Source: Akkermansiaceae bacterium UBA2381 (GTDB taxonomy: Bacteria; Verrucomicrobiota; Verrucomicrobiia; Verrucomicrobiales; DEV007). Taken from it: DNA of 64,000 bases. Below the pieces are notes generated by a model. That model worked only from the letters and a program-made list of their open reading frames with translations. It did no database searches and was not told the origin of the DNA. Numbering within the stretch: position 1 is the stretch's first letter; the number at the start of each line of letters is the position of its first letter. The translations under genes and the position numbers were made by a program. Where the stretch lies: NCBI GenBank assembly GCA_002344215.1, contig DDSV01000058.1, positions 119,179-183,178 on the forward strand. Reading direction: 5' to 3'. Below are positions 41,781 through 49,823 of the stretch, piece by piece.

Positions 41781-42263
41781 ATGAACGTCGCCATTCCCGA
41801 ACTGAACCAGTTCTCCCTCGAAGCGCTCGGCCAAACCCCCGTCGTCGACAAGCCGAACGCCGAAGTCAGCTTCAAAGTAGATGTCGAACCGGGCCGCGTC
41901 ACCCGCCGGATCGTCGTCGGCATCCTCGACGAGAGCCGCAAACGCGGCATCGCCGTGGCCATCTACCCGGCGACGGGCGAAGTGTGCGATCTCTGCAACG
42001 GCGGCGGCGTGATCGGCTACTTGGCGCAGGCACCGCTCACCCCCGGCGTGCCGGTGCCCTGCGATCTCACCCTCTACCGCTTCGGGCAGAATTTCGTGTG
42101 CAGCGTGCGCGTGCAGGGTGAGATCTTCCTTTATCCGGCCTTCTCCCTCGGCGGAGCCGCCCGCCTCACCGCCTTCGTCGGACAGGAGTCCAACGACGCG
42201 ACCGGGAAAGTCGGCTGGTCGCACCTGCGCCTCGATGTGATCGAGCAGCCCATCGCGGCTTGA
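41781..42263 (+). CDS. Hypothetical protein
   Basis: 160 aa (MNVAIPELNQFSLEALGQTPVVDKPNAEVSFKVD). No signal peptide, no membrane segment; alternating polar/hydrophobic strands (RRIVVGILDESRKRGIAVAIYPATGEVCDL, LTLYRFGQNFVCSVRVQGEIFLYPAFSLGG) suggest a beta-sandwich. Coding quality is good (GC-rich third positions) and an AT-rich promoter region precedes. I do not recognise the family; a SPRY/LamG-like fold is a guess. A repeat-rich gap follows. Confidence 0.65.
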   Translation: MNVAIPELNQFSLEALGQTPVVDKPNAEVSFKVDVEPGRVTRRIVVGILDESRKRGIAVAIYPATGEVCDLCNGGGVIGYLAQAPLTPGVPVPCDLTLYRFGQNFVCSVRVQGEIFLYPAFSLGGAARLTAFVGQESNDATGKVGWSHLRLDVIEQPIAA

Positions 42264-42846
42264 GAGACGATTGAAGCAGGCGTTCAGCGCCTCGCGGCAG
42301 GGAGGGTCTTTGTGGCAGGGCTTGCGCATGAATAGACAAAGGCAAGATGGTTGGGGCATCGAATTATCATTTATGCGGATTTTTGCGGCTGACACAGAGG
42401 ATTGATGACCACCGATCCCCCCCTTTGACGCCATCGCCGCCCTCGACCGGTTCCGCCAAGCCTTCGCCGCGATCCCCCGTCAGCCGCCAGTCCGGCAAGG
42501 TTCCCCACCGGCTCGACGAGATCCCGGAGACAGGGAATCTGCCGCCAGGAAAGGATAGCGCGGGCCTTTGGCCCTTCCCTTTGTTTTTGGGAATCCTTGC
42601 TTCCCCGGGGCGAGGCCCCGGGATGAAGCGCCCTGCCGAGGAGGGCTTGAAAGCCCGACCCATCACCGGCTCATCTCAGAGAGTTCCCGGTGTCAGGCAA
42701 TCAGTCGCCTCGTTCATGCCTATGCCCTGTCTTTGTGGCAAGATTCTCATTTTCTCGCTTGACCGGGATTCATGAAATTCGCTAGGATCAGGGTGATCCG
42801 TTGCGGCTTGGTCGAAAGGACCAGGCTTCCCGGAAAGATCCCAGCG
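42264..42846. other. Gene-free region with three hairpins and a direct repeat
   Basis: Between the hypothetical and the pilin-like gene no coding frame is convincing. It contains hairpins at 42562-42574, 42604-42622 and 42643-42656, and the word GTCTTTGTGGCA in direct orientation near 42307 and 42728. The last ~70 bp before the pilin gene may hold its promoter. Confidence 0.6.
42562..42656. repeat. Cluster of three short palindromes
   Basis: GGGCC-TTT-GGCCC, CCCGGGGC-GAG-GCCCCGGG and GGGCTT-GA-AAGCCC lie within 95 bp. Each stem is perfect. The cluster is similar in kind to other palindromes in this window and not followed by a T-tract. Confidence 0.7.
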
Positions 42847-43677
42847 ATGAAGACTCCCCTCCCCTCCCCCCGCCTCCGCGGCATGACTCTCGTCGAGCTG
42901 CTCATCGTCCTCGCCATCATCGTGGTCCTGGCCAGCATGCTCTTCCCCAGCCTCAACAAGATGAAGGAGATCACCGAGGCGATGAAAAGCTCCTCCAACT
43001 TGCAGCAGATCGCCGCCGCGACGCTCAACTGGTCCACCGACCACCGCAACAAGCTGCCCTCGCCCCAGTACCCCGGCGGGATGGAGGTGCCCCCGGGAAC
43101 GAGCGAGGAGGATTTCTTCCCCGAACACTGGGACTTGGCCGACTCGGGCCTCTGGCTCGACGGAGTCATCTTCGCCGAACTGTATCTGAAGGAGGAGAAC
43201 CTGGAAGCGGCGGGCGACGAAGAAGGGGAGGACGGCAAGACGGCCGGCTACACCATCAACGAGGAGGGGGACCATCTCAAAGGCACCTTCTTCGAGAGCC
43301 TGCGTTCGGTGAAGAAGAACCCGCTGGAGAAGAACTGGCACAAGCACAGCTACGCCATGAACGCGAACCTCCAATACGACCGCATCTACAACCAGGTGGA
43401 TTCGCCCGACCCCTACCTCACGGAGAAGACGCTCGCGAACTTGGTCTTCTCCCCCCAAGCGATGCTCTACATCGACTGCATCGAGTTGAACGTGGTGATG
43501 TTCGAAGACCGCCAGGAGATCGTCGACACCATCGAGCAGCGCTGGGACGGAGGCAAGGCGATCGCCGTCTACCTCGACGGTCACGCCGAGCGGCTCAGGG
43601 CGAGGGACATCCCGGAGGAAAGTCCCGAGACGGACCGGGAATCCAGCCGTTTCTGGCGCGGGGTCGATCCCAAGTAA
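42847..43677 (+). CDS. Type IV pilin-like protein (prepilin N-terminal, DUF1559-like)
   Basis: 276 aa from ATG 42847 (MKTPLPSPRLRG), the start that puts a short basic leader before the prepilin site G-MTLVELLIVLAIIVVLASMLFPSL with Glu at +5. The C-terminal phrase GGKAIAVYLDGHAERLRA resembles the H-x9-DG motif of DUF1559-like PVC pilin relatives. It ends 12 bp before the convergent prepilin peptidase, which would process it. Probably exported and assembled or surface-exposed; role unknown. Confidence 0.8.
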   Translation: MKTPLPSPRLRGMTLVELLIVLAIIVVLASMLFPSLNKMKEITEAMKSSSNLQQIAAATLNWSTDHRNKLPSPQYPGGMEVPPGTSEEDFFPEHWDLADSGLWLDGVIFAELYLKEENLEAAGDEEGEDGKTAGYTINEEGDHLKGTFFESLRSVKKNPLEKNWHKHSYAMNANLQYDRIYNQVDSPDPYLTEKTLANLVFSPQAMLYIDCIELNVVMFEDRQEIVDTIEQRWDGGKAIAVYLDGHAERLRARDIPEESPETDRESSRFWRGVDPK

Positions 43678-43689
43678 GCTGGAGTCCGG

Positions 43690-44820
43690 TTACCGTCCCA
43701 TCGCCCCCCGCAGGAGGCCGAGATACCAGAACCAGACCGCCGGGCCGGTGAAGATCCAGAGGAAGGCCCCTAGGGCCAAGTAGGGGCCGAAGGGCAGCGG
43801 GCGCGACCACTGCTCGCGGAATACGCCTTTTTGCAGCAGCCCCACGACCGCCCCGATGAGCGAGGCCGCGAAGATCGCGAACACCGCCGCTTGCCAGCCG
43901 AGAAAGGCCCCGATCATGGCCATGAACTTCACGTCTCCGAAGCCCATCGCCTCGCGCGGCACCACGGCTGAGGTGATCTTGCCGCTGACCTTTTTCACCG
44001 CGTCGAGCTCGACTCGTTCGCCATCGAGCTCCAGCGCGTCGCCGAGCACCCGGAAGCTCGTGAACTCGACTTTCTCCTCGTCGAAAGACAGCTCCTGCAC
44101 CTCCATCTCCAGCCGGTCCCACTTGCGGAAAAACACGTCGCCCCACTCGTAGCTGTGCTCGCCGAGGCGGATGAGGATGGGCGCCTCCTCCCCGCCCGGT
44201 TGCGAAATCTCGAAGTCCGTCGGCTCATCGAAGCGATGGTGGATCTTTCCGAACATCATCTTGCCCATCAGGACGATGAGCCAGAGCAGGGAGAAGCCCA
44301 CCGCCGCACCCAGCAGGCCCATCAGCCCACCCTTCCACCAGAGCTGCTCCCCGTGGAGCGCCGGGATCGCGAAGCTGGCGGCGAGCCCCGCCACAGTGCC
44401 GCCGATCGTGATCGAGTCGGGGATGATGAAATGGTCGAAATCGATGAAGGTCGCCGAGATCAGGAGCGCCGCGACCACCCACAGGGCGACGACCCCGGCC
44501 AAGCCGTAGGGGGCGATCCCGTGCTTGAACAAGGCGAGGAAGCAGATCGCGGTGAGCAACTCGACGAGGAAGTAGCGGAAATCGATGGACGCGCCGCACC
44601 ACTTGCAGCGCCCCCGCAGCATCAGCCAGCTCAGCAGGGGGATGTTCAGCCAGAAGGGAATCTGCGTCTTGCAGCGCGGGCAGAAGGAGCGGCGTGGCTC
44701 GTTCACGCTGAGGCCGTTCGGCACGCGGTAGATGACCACGTTGAGGAAAGACCCGATGCAGGCCCCAATGGCGAAGGCCACACCCGGGAGGAAAACGTCG
44801 AACAAAAACGGCGGCGACAT
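43690..44820 (-). CDS. Prepilin peptidase (A24 family) with ~110-aa insertion
   Basis: 376 aa, polytopic. N-terminal N-methyltransferase-like region with the CPRC...CKWC zinc motif (FCPRCKTQIPFWLNIPLLSW), membrane helices, catalytic Asp in SATFIDFDHFIIPD and in MGFGDVKFMAMIGAF. Between these lies a soluble acidic insertion (EPTDFEISQPGGEEAPILIRLGEHS...), longer than in E. coli-type PilD. It cleaves and methylates prepilins and pseudopilins, presumably including the cassette at 26.6-29.6 kb and the convergent pilin gene. Confidence 0.9.
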   Translation of the reverse strand: MSPPFLFDVFLPGVAFAIGACIGSFLNVVIYRVPNGLSVNEPRRSFCPRCKTQIPFWLNIPLLSWLMLRGRCKWCGASIDFRYFLVELLTAICFLALFKHGIAPYGLAGVVALWVVAALLISATFIDFDHFIIPDSITIGGTVAGLAASFAIPALHGEQLWWKGGLMGLLGAAVGFSLLWLIVLMGKMMFGKIHHRFDEPTDFEISQPGGEEAPILIRLGEHSYEWGDVFFRKWDRLEMEVQELSFDEEKVEFTSFRVLGDALELDGERVELDAVKKVSGKITSAVVPREAMGFGDVKFMAMIGAFLGWQAAVFAIFAASLIGAVVGLLQKGVFREQWSRPLPFGPYLALGAFLWIFTGPAVWFWYLGLLRGAMGR

Positions 44821-45437
44821 GCGAAGACCCCAGCTTCGCTTAAGCTATCCGAAAAGTCTAGAAATGATAAAAATCGATCCGGACAGCCGGAACCGAGGCA
44901 CCCCCTTTGCTTCAGGGGCGTTTCCGGGCGTATCCTTCCACCCCTTCACGCGGAGGCGCACTCCTGCTGTGGCAGGGGGACGATGCCGCGGTCGGGGATC
45001 GTGAGGTTCCGGTGGCGTCGATGCCGGGATGGGCGAGCCGGGTCGGGGCGCCGGCATTTGTCGTAACGCTGCTGGAATTCAAATCCCCCCTCCTCCCCAT
45101 GCCAAATTCCGTTTGCGGGAACTTGGTTTTCGAAGAGGCTTTGACGCGCCGGGTAGAAGTCCCGACCCCATTTCGTGTGTGTGACCATCTGTTTGCCTGG
45201 CCCAGCCTCCCTCCCGTCCCCCGAACCCATGCCCCGGACTCCACCGCCGTCGCCGTTTCTCAGTCGGCTTGGAAGGGAAGGCCTTTTGTCAGAGGCTGGA
45301 CCCGGACTCCGCGAAAGAAGCGGCACCGTGTTTGTGTTGAAGGAAGTGTATTATAATTTTCATAATTAATCAACATTTTTATAACTCATTTCTCTCAAAG
45401 GCATCGGCCCGCGCGTCCTTTTCCCGATTTCCACCCG
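44821..45437. other. Gene-free region upstream of panB
   Basis: 617 bp without a frame that resembles a protein. The left part is ordinary GC-rich DNA; the right 90 bp is AT-rich with a TATAAT box (45352-45357). Confidence 0.5.
45329..45357 (+). promoter_or_regulatory. Putative panB promoter
   Basis: A perfect TATAAT -10 box lies at 45352-45357 with a weak -35 (TGTTTG) 17 bp before it, 81 bp upstream of the panB ATG in an AT-rich leader. Confidence 0.5.
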
Positions 45438-46277
45438 ATGAAGACCTTCCCCCCCCACCCTCTCACCGACCGTTTGCGTCGGCCCGTCACCGCGATCACC
45501 GCCTACGACTATCCGGCCGCGAGGCTCTGCGACGAAGCCGGTATCCAGCTTATCCTCGTGGGCGACTCCCTCGGAATGATGGTCGCCGGGCATCCCGACA
45601 CCACTTCGGTGACTCTGGACCAGATGGCCTACCACACCGAAATCGTCCGGCGCGGGGTGAGCCGGGCCGTGCTCGTCTCGGACTTGCCCATCCACAGCTA
45701 CGACACCCCCGAGGAGGCCCTGCGCAGCGCCCGCCGACTCGTGGAAGCCGGGGCCGACGCGGTGAAGCTCGAAGGCGGCCTCGGCCAAGTCGAGAAAGTC
45801 GCCGCCATCGTCGGGGCGGGCATCCCCCTCTGCGCCCATCTCGGGATGCTGCCGCAACGGGTGCGCGAGGAGGGCGGCTACAAGAAGAAAGGGAAAAGCG
45901 CCGGGGAGGCCGCCCGCCTCGTCGAGGCGGCGCTGGCGCTGGAGGAGGCCGGGGCCTTCGCCGTCGTCCTCGAAAGCGTCGTCGCGGAAGTCGCGGCGGA
46001 AATGACGCGCCGCCTCCGCATCCCCACCATCGGGATCGGCTCAGGCGGGGATTGCGACGGGCAGGTGCGCGTGCTCCACGACGTCATCGGGGCCTACCCG
46101 TGGTTCGTCCCTCCTTTCGCCAAGGTCCACGGGAACGTCGCCGGGGTGATCCGGGACTCGCTCCGCGCCTACGAGGAGGAGGTTTCCGGGACGATCCCGG
46201 ACGCTCCCCGGCAGCAAAAAAAGACTTGCGAAGGCCGGGGGGAAGGGGGAAGCTCTCCCGTCCCTGAACGCACCTAG
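45438..46277 (+). CDS. panB: 3-methyl-2-oxobutanoate hydroxymethyltransferase
   Basis: 279 aa. Adds a hydroxymethyl group from methylene-tetrahydrofolate to ketoisovalerate, the first pantothenate step. Motifs: ITAYDYPAARLCDEAGIQLILVGDSLGMMVAGH (Mg ligand Asp43), VSDLPIHSY, ADAVKLEGG, LCAHLGMLPQRV, the catalytic Glu in FAVVLESVVAEVA, IGIGSGGDCDGQVRVLHDVIG and FAKVHGN. The C-terminal 25 residues are a basic Pro/Gly-rich tail absent from E. coli PanB. No panC or panD adjacent. Confidence 0.95.
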   Translation: MKTFPPHPLTDRLRRPVTAITAYDYPAARLCDEAGIQLILVGDSLGMMVAGHPDTTSVTLDQMAYHTEIVRRGVSRAVLVSDLPIHSYDTPEEALRSARRLVEAGADAVKLEGGLGQVEKVAAIVGAGIPLCAHLGMLPQRVREEGGYKKKGKSAGEAARLVEAALALEEAGAFAVVLESVVAEVAAEMTRRLRIPTIGIGSGGDCDGQVRVLHDVIGAYPWFVPPFAKVHGNVAGVIRDSLRAYEEEVSGTIPDAPRQQKKTCEGRGEGGSSPVPERT

Positions 46278-46607
46278 ATCGGGAGTTCGCGCCACTCATT
46301 GTCCACCCCGGCGGACGCGAAGTTTCCCTCCTTCGAATTAAGGGACGAGTTGTTCCCGAAGGTTCGATTGACCGTTTTCGGGCGACTTGGAAGTCCGGCC
46401 CGCGTGGGCTTTCTGGACCTTCCAGTATTTCCAACCCCCATTCCGTTTGTGAAAAGGAGAATGCGTTTTCCCATCGGCCTCCGATCCGTCGCAGGTGGTT
46501 CCGACCGCCACGGCTGAGCGTTCGCGCGATCCCGCCCATTTTCCGCTCCACTTTCCCCCAGCCTCCGTTTCGGAAACCCCGGACGGACCCCGACCGACTT
46601 TTTTCCC
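46278..46607 (+). other. Leader/intergenic region before rho
   Basis: 330 bp between panB and rho. It contains C-rich stretches and a TTGACC word near 46368, but no clear -10 box or hairpin. Nothing conclusive is seen. Rho leaders are often autoregulated; this one shows no recognisable element. Confidence 0.3.
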
Positions 46608-48194
46608 ATGAGCGAATCCGAGCCCGCCGCAGAAATCCTCCCGCCAGATTCCGGAGGAGGCGCCCCTGCCACCGCTCCAGCCCCCGCGCGCAAAAAACGG
46701 GCTCCCAAGAAGACCGCCCCTGTCGAGGCATCGCCTCCCACCGAAGCCTCTCCCCCCGCCGTTCCCAGCGAGACGCCGGAGCCTTCCTCCCCGCAGGGCC
46801 AAGGGAAAAAGCGCAACCGCAAACGCAAGCGACGCAACAAGCTCGAGGCAGCCCCCGGCGACGGTGCCGCGGAGAGTCCCGACGGAATCCCGTCACGGGG
46901 CGAGGATGGCGAATTCGACGACGGCACCCAACAGGGCGAGGACTCCGCCGAAGGCCAAGCCGACGGAGGGGAAGGCGGCGGACCTCGCGTCTTCAAAACC
47001 CGCAAACAGCGCTTCCTCGAACGCAAGGAGAAGGAGCGAGTCCGCGAACTGGCCGCCCTCGAAGCCTCGCCCGCAGTCGAATCGGAAGGTATCGTCGAGA
47101 TTTCGCCGAAGGGCTTCGGCTTCCTCCGCGAGCGCATCCGCGGCTTCCAGCAATCGCCCAAGGACGTGTTCATCACCCCCGAGGTCGTCCGCATCTTCGG
47201 GCTGCGCGACGGGCTCATGGTCCGCTGCGTTTCCAAAAGCGGCGTGCGCGGCCCCCAGCTCATCGAGATCCTCTCCATCAACGACCGCCCGCCGGAGGAA
47301 TGCGCCACGCTCCCCTATTTCGAGGAGCTGACCGCGATCAACCCGAACAAGAAGCTCACCCTCGAAACCGAGTCGACACGGGCCACGACCCGCGTCATCG
47401 ACCTCGTCGCCCCCATCGGGCGCGGCCAGCGCGGGCTCATCGTCGCGCCGCCCCGGACGGGCAAGACCACCTTCCTCCACCACATCGCCGAGGGCCTCTT
47501 GAAGAACTACGAGGACGAGGTCCACCTGATGGTCCTGCTCGTGGACGAACGCCCCGAGGAGGTGACCGACTTCGAGCGCTCCTTCCCCGACGTCGAGGTC
47601 TTCTCCAGCTCCAACGACAGCGAGGCGAAGGACCACACCCGCATCGCCCTGCTCGCGACCGAGCGGGCCAAGCGCCTCGTCGAAGGCGGGCGGCACGTCG
47701 TCATGCTGATGGACTCCATCACCCGCCTCGCCCGCGCCTTCAACAGCCAGATGCGCGGGGGCGGGAAGCGCGGCACCGCCAGCGGCGGCCTCATCGTCGG
47801 CGCCCTCGAAGCGCCCCGGCGCATCTTCGCCTCGGCGCGGAACACGCGGGAGGCCGGCTCGCTTACGATCATCGCGACCGCCCTCGTCCAGACCAACAGC
47901 AAGGCCGACGAGGCCATCTTCCAGGAGTTCAAGGGCACCGGGAACATGGAGCTCGTCCTCGACCGCCAGCTCGCGCAGAACTACGTCTACCCCGCCGTGG
48001 ACATCAACAAGTCGGGCACCCGCCGCGAGGAACTCCTCCTCGCGCCCCACGTCCTCGAAAAGATCCATGTGATCCGGCGCGGGCTCAGCGGCTACCGCCC
48101 CGTCGATGCGATGGAATGGCTGCTCAGGTGCCTGAACCGCTACCCGACGAACGCGCAAATGCTGATGGACATCAAGGTCACAGCCTTGGCCTGA
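46608..48194 (+). CDS. rho: Transcription termination factor Rho
   Basis: 528 aa. The N terminus (1-135) is a low-complexity Pro/Ala/Lys-rich extension with KKRNRKRKRRNK, longer than E. coli Rho (419 aa) as in many PVC and Actinobacteria. Then the RNA-binding cold-shock-like domain (GIVEISPKGFGFLRERIRGFQ, KDVFITPEVVRIFGLRDG), ATPase with Walker A APPRTGKTT near residue 283, DERPEEVTDFERS, and the Q/R loop region GGGKRGTASGGLIV. C-terminal RREELLLAPHVLEKI and PTNAQMLMDIK are intact. Essential helicase for transcription termination. Confidence 0.96.
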   Translation: MSESEPAAEILPPDSGGGAPATAPAPARKKRAPKKTAPVEASPPTEASPPAVPSETPEPSSPQGQGKKRNRKRKRRNKLEAAPGDGAAESPDGIPSRGEDGEFDDGTQQGEDSAEGQADGGEGGGPRVFKTRKQRFLERKEKERVRELAALEASPAVESEGIVEISPKGFGFLRERIRGFQQSPKDVFITPEVVRIFGLRDGLMVRCVSKSGVRGPQLIEILSINDRPPEECATLPYFEELTAINPNKKLTLETESTRATTRVIDLVAPIGRGQRGLIVAPPRTGKTTFLHHIAEGLLKNYEDEVHLMVLLVDERPEEVTDFERSFPDVEVFSSSNDSEAKDHTRIALLATERAKRLVEGGRHVVMLMDSITRLARAFNSQMRGGGKRGTASGGLIVGALEAPRRIFASARNTREAGSLTIIATALVQTNSKADEAIFQEFKGTGNMELVLDRQLAQNYVYPAVDINKSGTRREELLLAPHVLEKIHVIRRGLSGYRPVDAMEWLLRCLNRYPTNAQMLMDIKVTALA

Positions 48195-48259
48195 TGCCTT
48201 GGTGGCTTCTTCACGGGTCGGGGCTATCCGCTTCGCGTATTCTCCCGGTCGGCGGTTCA

Positions 48260-48300
48260 GGGACGTCCGTCGAAGTTCTCACGAACTTCGCTACGGTCCC
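48260..48300. repeat. Palindrome between convergent rho and sulfatase genes
   Basis: CGAAGTTC-TCAC-GAACTTCG is extended by GGGAC..CCGT on the left and ACGGTCCC on the right. It occupies the middle of the 111-bp gap and could terminate both transcripts; no long T-tract is present. Confidence 0.65.
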
Positions 48301-48305
48301 GCCGA

Positions 48306-49823
48306 TCACTCCGGAATCGGATCGTCGCGCCGCACCGTCGCGCCTTCCCAGATCGCCTCGTCGGTCGCGGGATCGTAGGTCAGGATGCGATGCTCGCTGC
48401 CCGGCGCGGGAGGCAGGTCGATCTGCGGCAGCCATTTCTTGTGCTCGGCGATCACCGCGGCATGGGCCGGGGCATTGGCGAGATTGGTCCATTCGTTCGG
48501 GTCCTGCCGCATGTCGTAAAGCTCCTCGCTGCCGTCGGCGTAGCGGATGTAGCGCCAATGCTCGGAGCGCACTCCGTGATTGCCCTGGTTGTGGCTCGTG
48601 ATCGCGGGACGCTCGCGCTTCGTCTCCGCGTCGCGCAACTGCGGCGCGAGGCTGATTCCTTCGAGGTCGTCGCGCGGGGACAGCCCGGCGAGTTCGATCA
48701 GGGTCGGATAGAGGTCGAGCAGTTCGGCGGGCTGGGTGCAAAGCTGACCGGGGGCGGCACCGGGACCGACGAAGATCAGCGGAACCTTCGTCCCTCGATC
48801 CCATAGCGTGTTCTTCCCCGTGATCCCCTTCTCACCGAGGTGCCAGCCATGGTCGCCCCAGACGACGACGATAGTGTTCTCGGCGAGACCGCGTTTCTCC
48901 AGCGCGTCGAGGACGCGTCCGATCTGCGCATCGACGAAGCTGGTGCAGGCGAGGTAGCTGCGGACGAGGTTCCGCCATTGGCCGCTCTCCTCGACCCACT
49001 TCAGGCGCGGCTCGGGCAGGCTCCAGTGCAGGTTCCACGAGAAGCGCGGCGTGTCGTCGCGGTCGTCGCGCCGGACGGGTGGCAGGACGCTGTCGTCGTC
49101 GGGATAGAGGTCGAACCACTTCTGCGTCGCGTAGCAGGGAACATGGGGCAGGAAGAAACCCGCCGCGAGGAAGAAGGGCTGGTCGGTCGGCATCGCCTCG
49201 ATCTGCTCGACGGCCCAGCTCGCGACCTGGTAGTCGCCTTTCTGCGTGTCGTCGTTGTTGGGAGGCCAGACGCCCCAATCCATCAAGGGATGGTCGCCCA
49301 TGGGCGCGGGCGGGATGAGTTTCTTCGGCGGCCTCGCGCCGATGCCGGGATTCGGTCCGCGCATCTGGAACTCGGTCGGGGCCTCGCTCGTCGCAGCCTT
49401 CCCCTTCCCTCTCCCCGGGGCTCCACCTCCGCCGTGGAAGATCTTCCCGACAGCGAAAGTCCGGTAGCCGTTCGCGGCGAAATGCTGCGGCAAGGAGACA
49501 CGGTCCTCGAAGCCCGGCACAGCGCGGAACCAAGGGGACAGTCCGTAGATGCCCGTGGTCGTGGGGCGCAGGCCGATCAGTAGGCTGGTGCGCGAGGGAT
49601 TGCAGAGGGGCGCGTTGCAATGGGCGTTCAAAAAGCTCGTCCCCCGCGCCGCGAGGGAGTCGAGGTGGGGCGTCTTCGCCAGCGGATGCCCGCCCATGTG
49701 GCCGATCCAGTCGTTCTGGTCGTCGATGGCGATGAAGAGGACGTTCGGCTTCTCCGCATGGATCGGAGAGGCCAACGCACAGAGAAGGAGCAGAGAAATT
49801 CGAAGACCAAAGAGGGTTCTCAT
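48306..49823 (-). CDS. Secreted Cys-type sulfatase, iduronate-2-sulfatase-like
   Basis: 505 aa with signal peptide (1-23). Metal and catalytic motifs: FIAIDDQNDW (Asp34/35), CNPSR at Cys74 in LCNPSRTSLLIGLRPTTTGIYG (formylglycine site), AVGKIFHGG, and DHGWHLGEKGI (metal Asp/His). GFFLPHVP is typical of the iduronate/PVC sulfatase group. Cleaves sulfate esters from glycans outside the cytoplasm. Needs a formylglycine-generating enzyme, not seen here. Start overlaps the second sulfatase's stop by ATGA (49820-49823). Confidence 0.92.
   Translation of the reverse strand: MRTLFGLRISLLLLCALASPIHAEKPNVLFIAIDDQNDWIGHMGGHPLAKTPHLDSLAARGTSFLNAHCNAPLCNPSRTSLLIGLRPTTTGIYGLSPWFRAVPGFEDRVSLPQHFAANGYRTFAVGKIFHGGGGAPGRGKGKAATSEAPTEFQMRGPNPGIGARPPKKLIPPAPMGDHPLMDWGVWPPNNDDTQKGDYQVASWAVEQIEAMPTDQPFFLAAGFFLPHVPCYATQKWFDLYPDDDSVLPPVRRDDRDDTPRFSWNLHWSLPEPRLKWVEESGQWRNLVRSYLACTSFVDAQIGRVLDALEKRGLAENTIVVVWGDHGWHLGEKGITGKNTLWDRGTKVPLIFVGPGAAPGQLCTQPAELLDLYPTLIELAGLSPRDDLEGISLAPQLRDAETKRERPAITSHNQGNHGVRSEHWRYIRYADGSEELYDMRQDPNEWTNLANAPAHAAVIAEHKKWLPQIDLPPAPGSEHRILTYDPATDEAIWEGATVRRDDPIPE

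Noticed and set aside
42264..42846. Possible remnant of a REP-associated transposase
   Set aside because: A short frame antisense here has no HUH motif or recognisable transposase sequence; only palindromes are seen.
44907..45356. 149-codon frame upstream of panB
   Set aside because: It has no start signal, biased amino-acid content and would run through the panB promoter.
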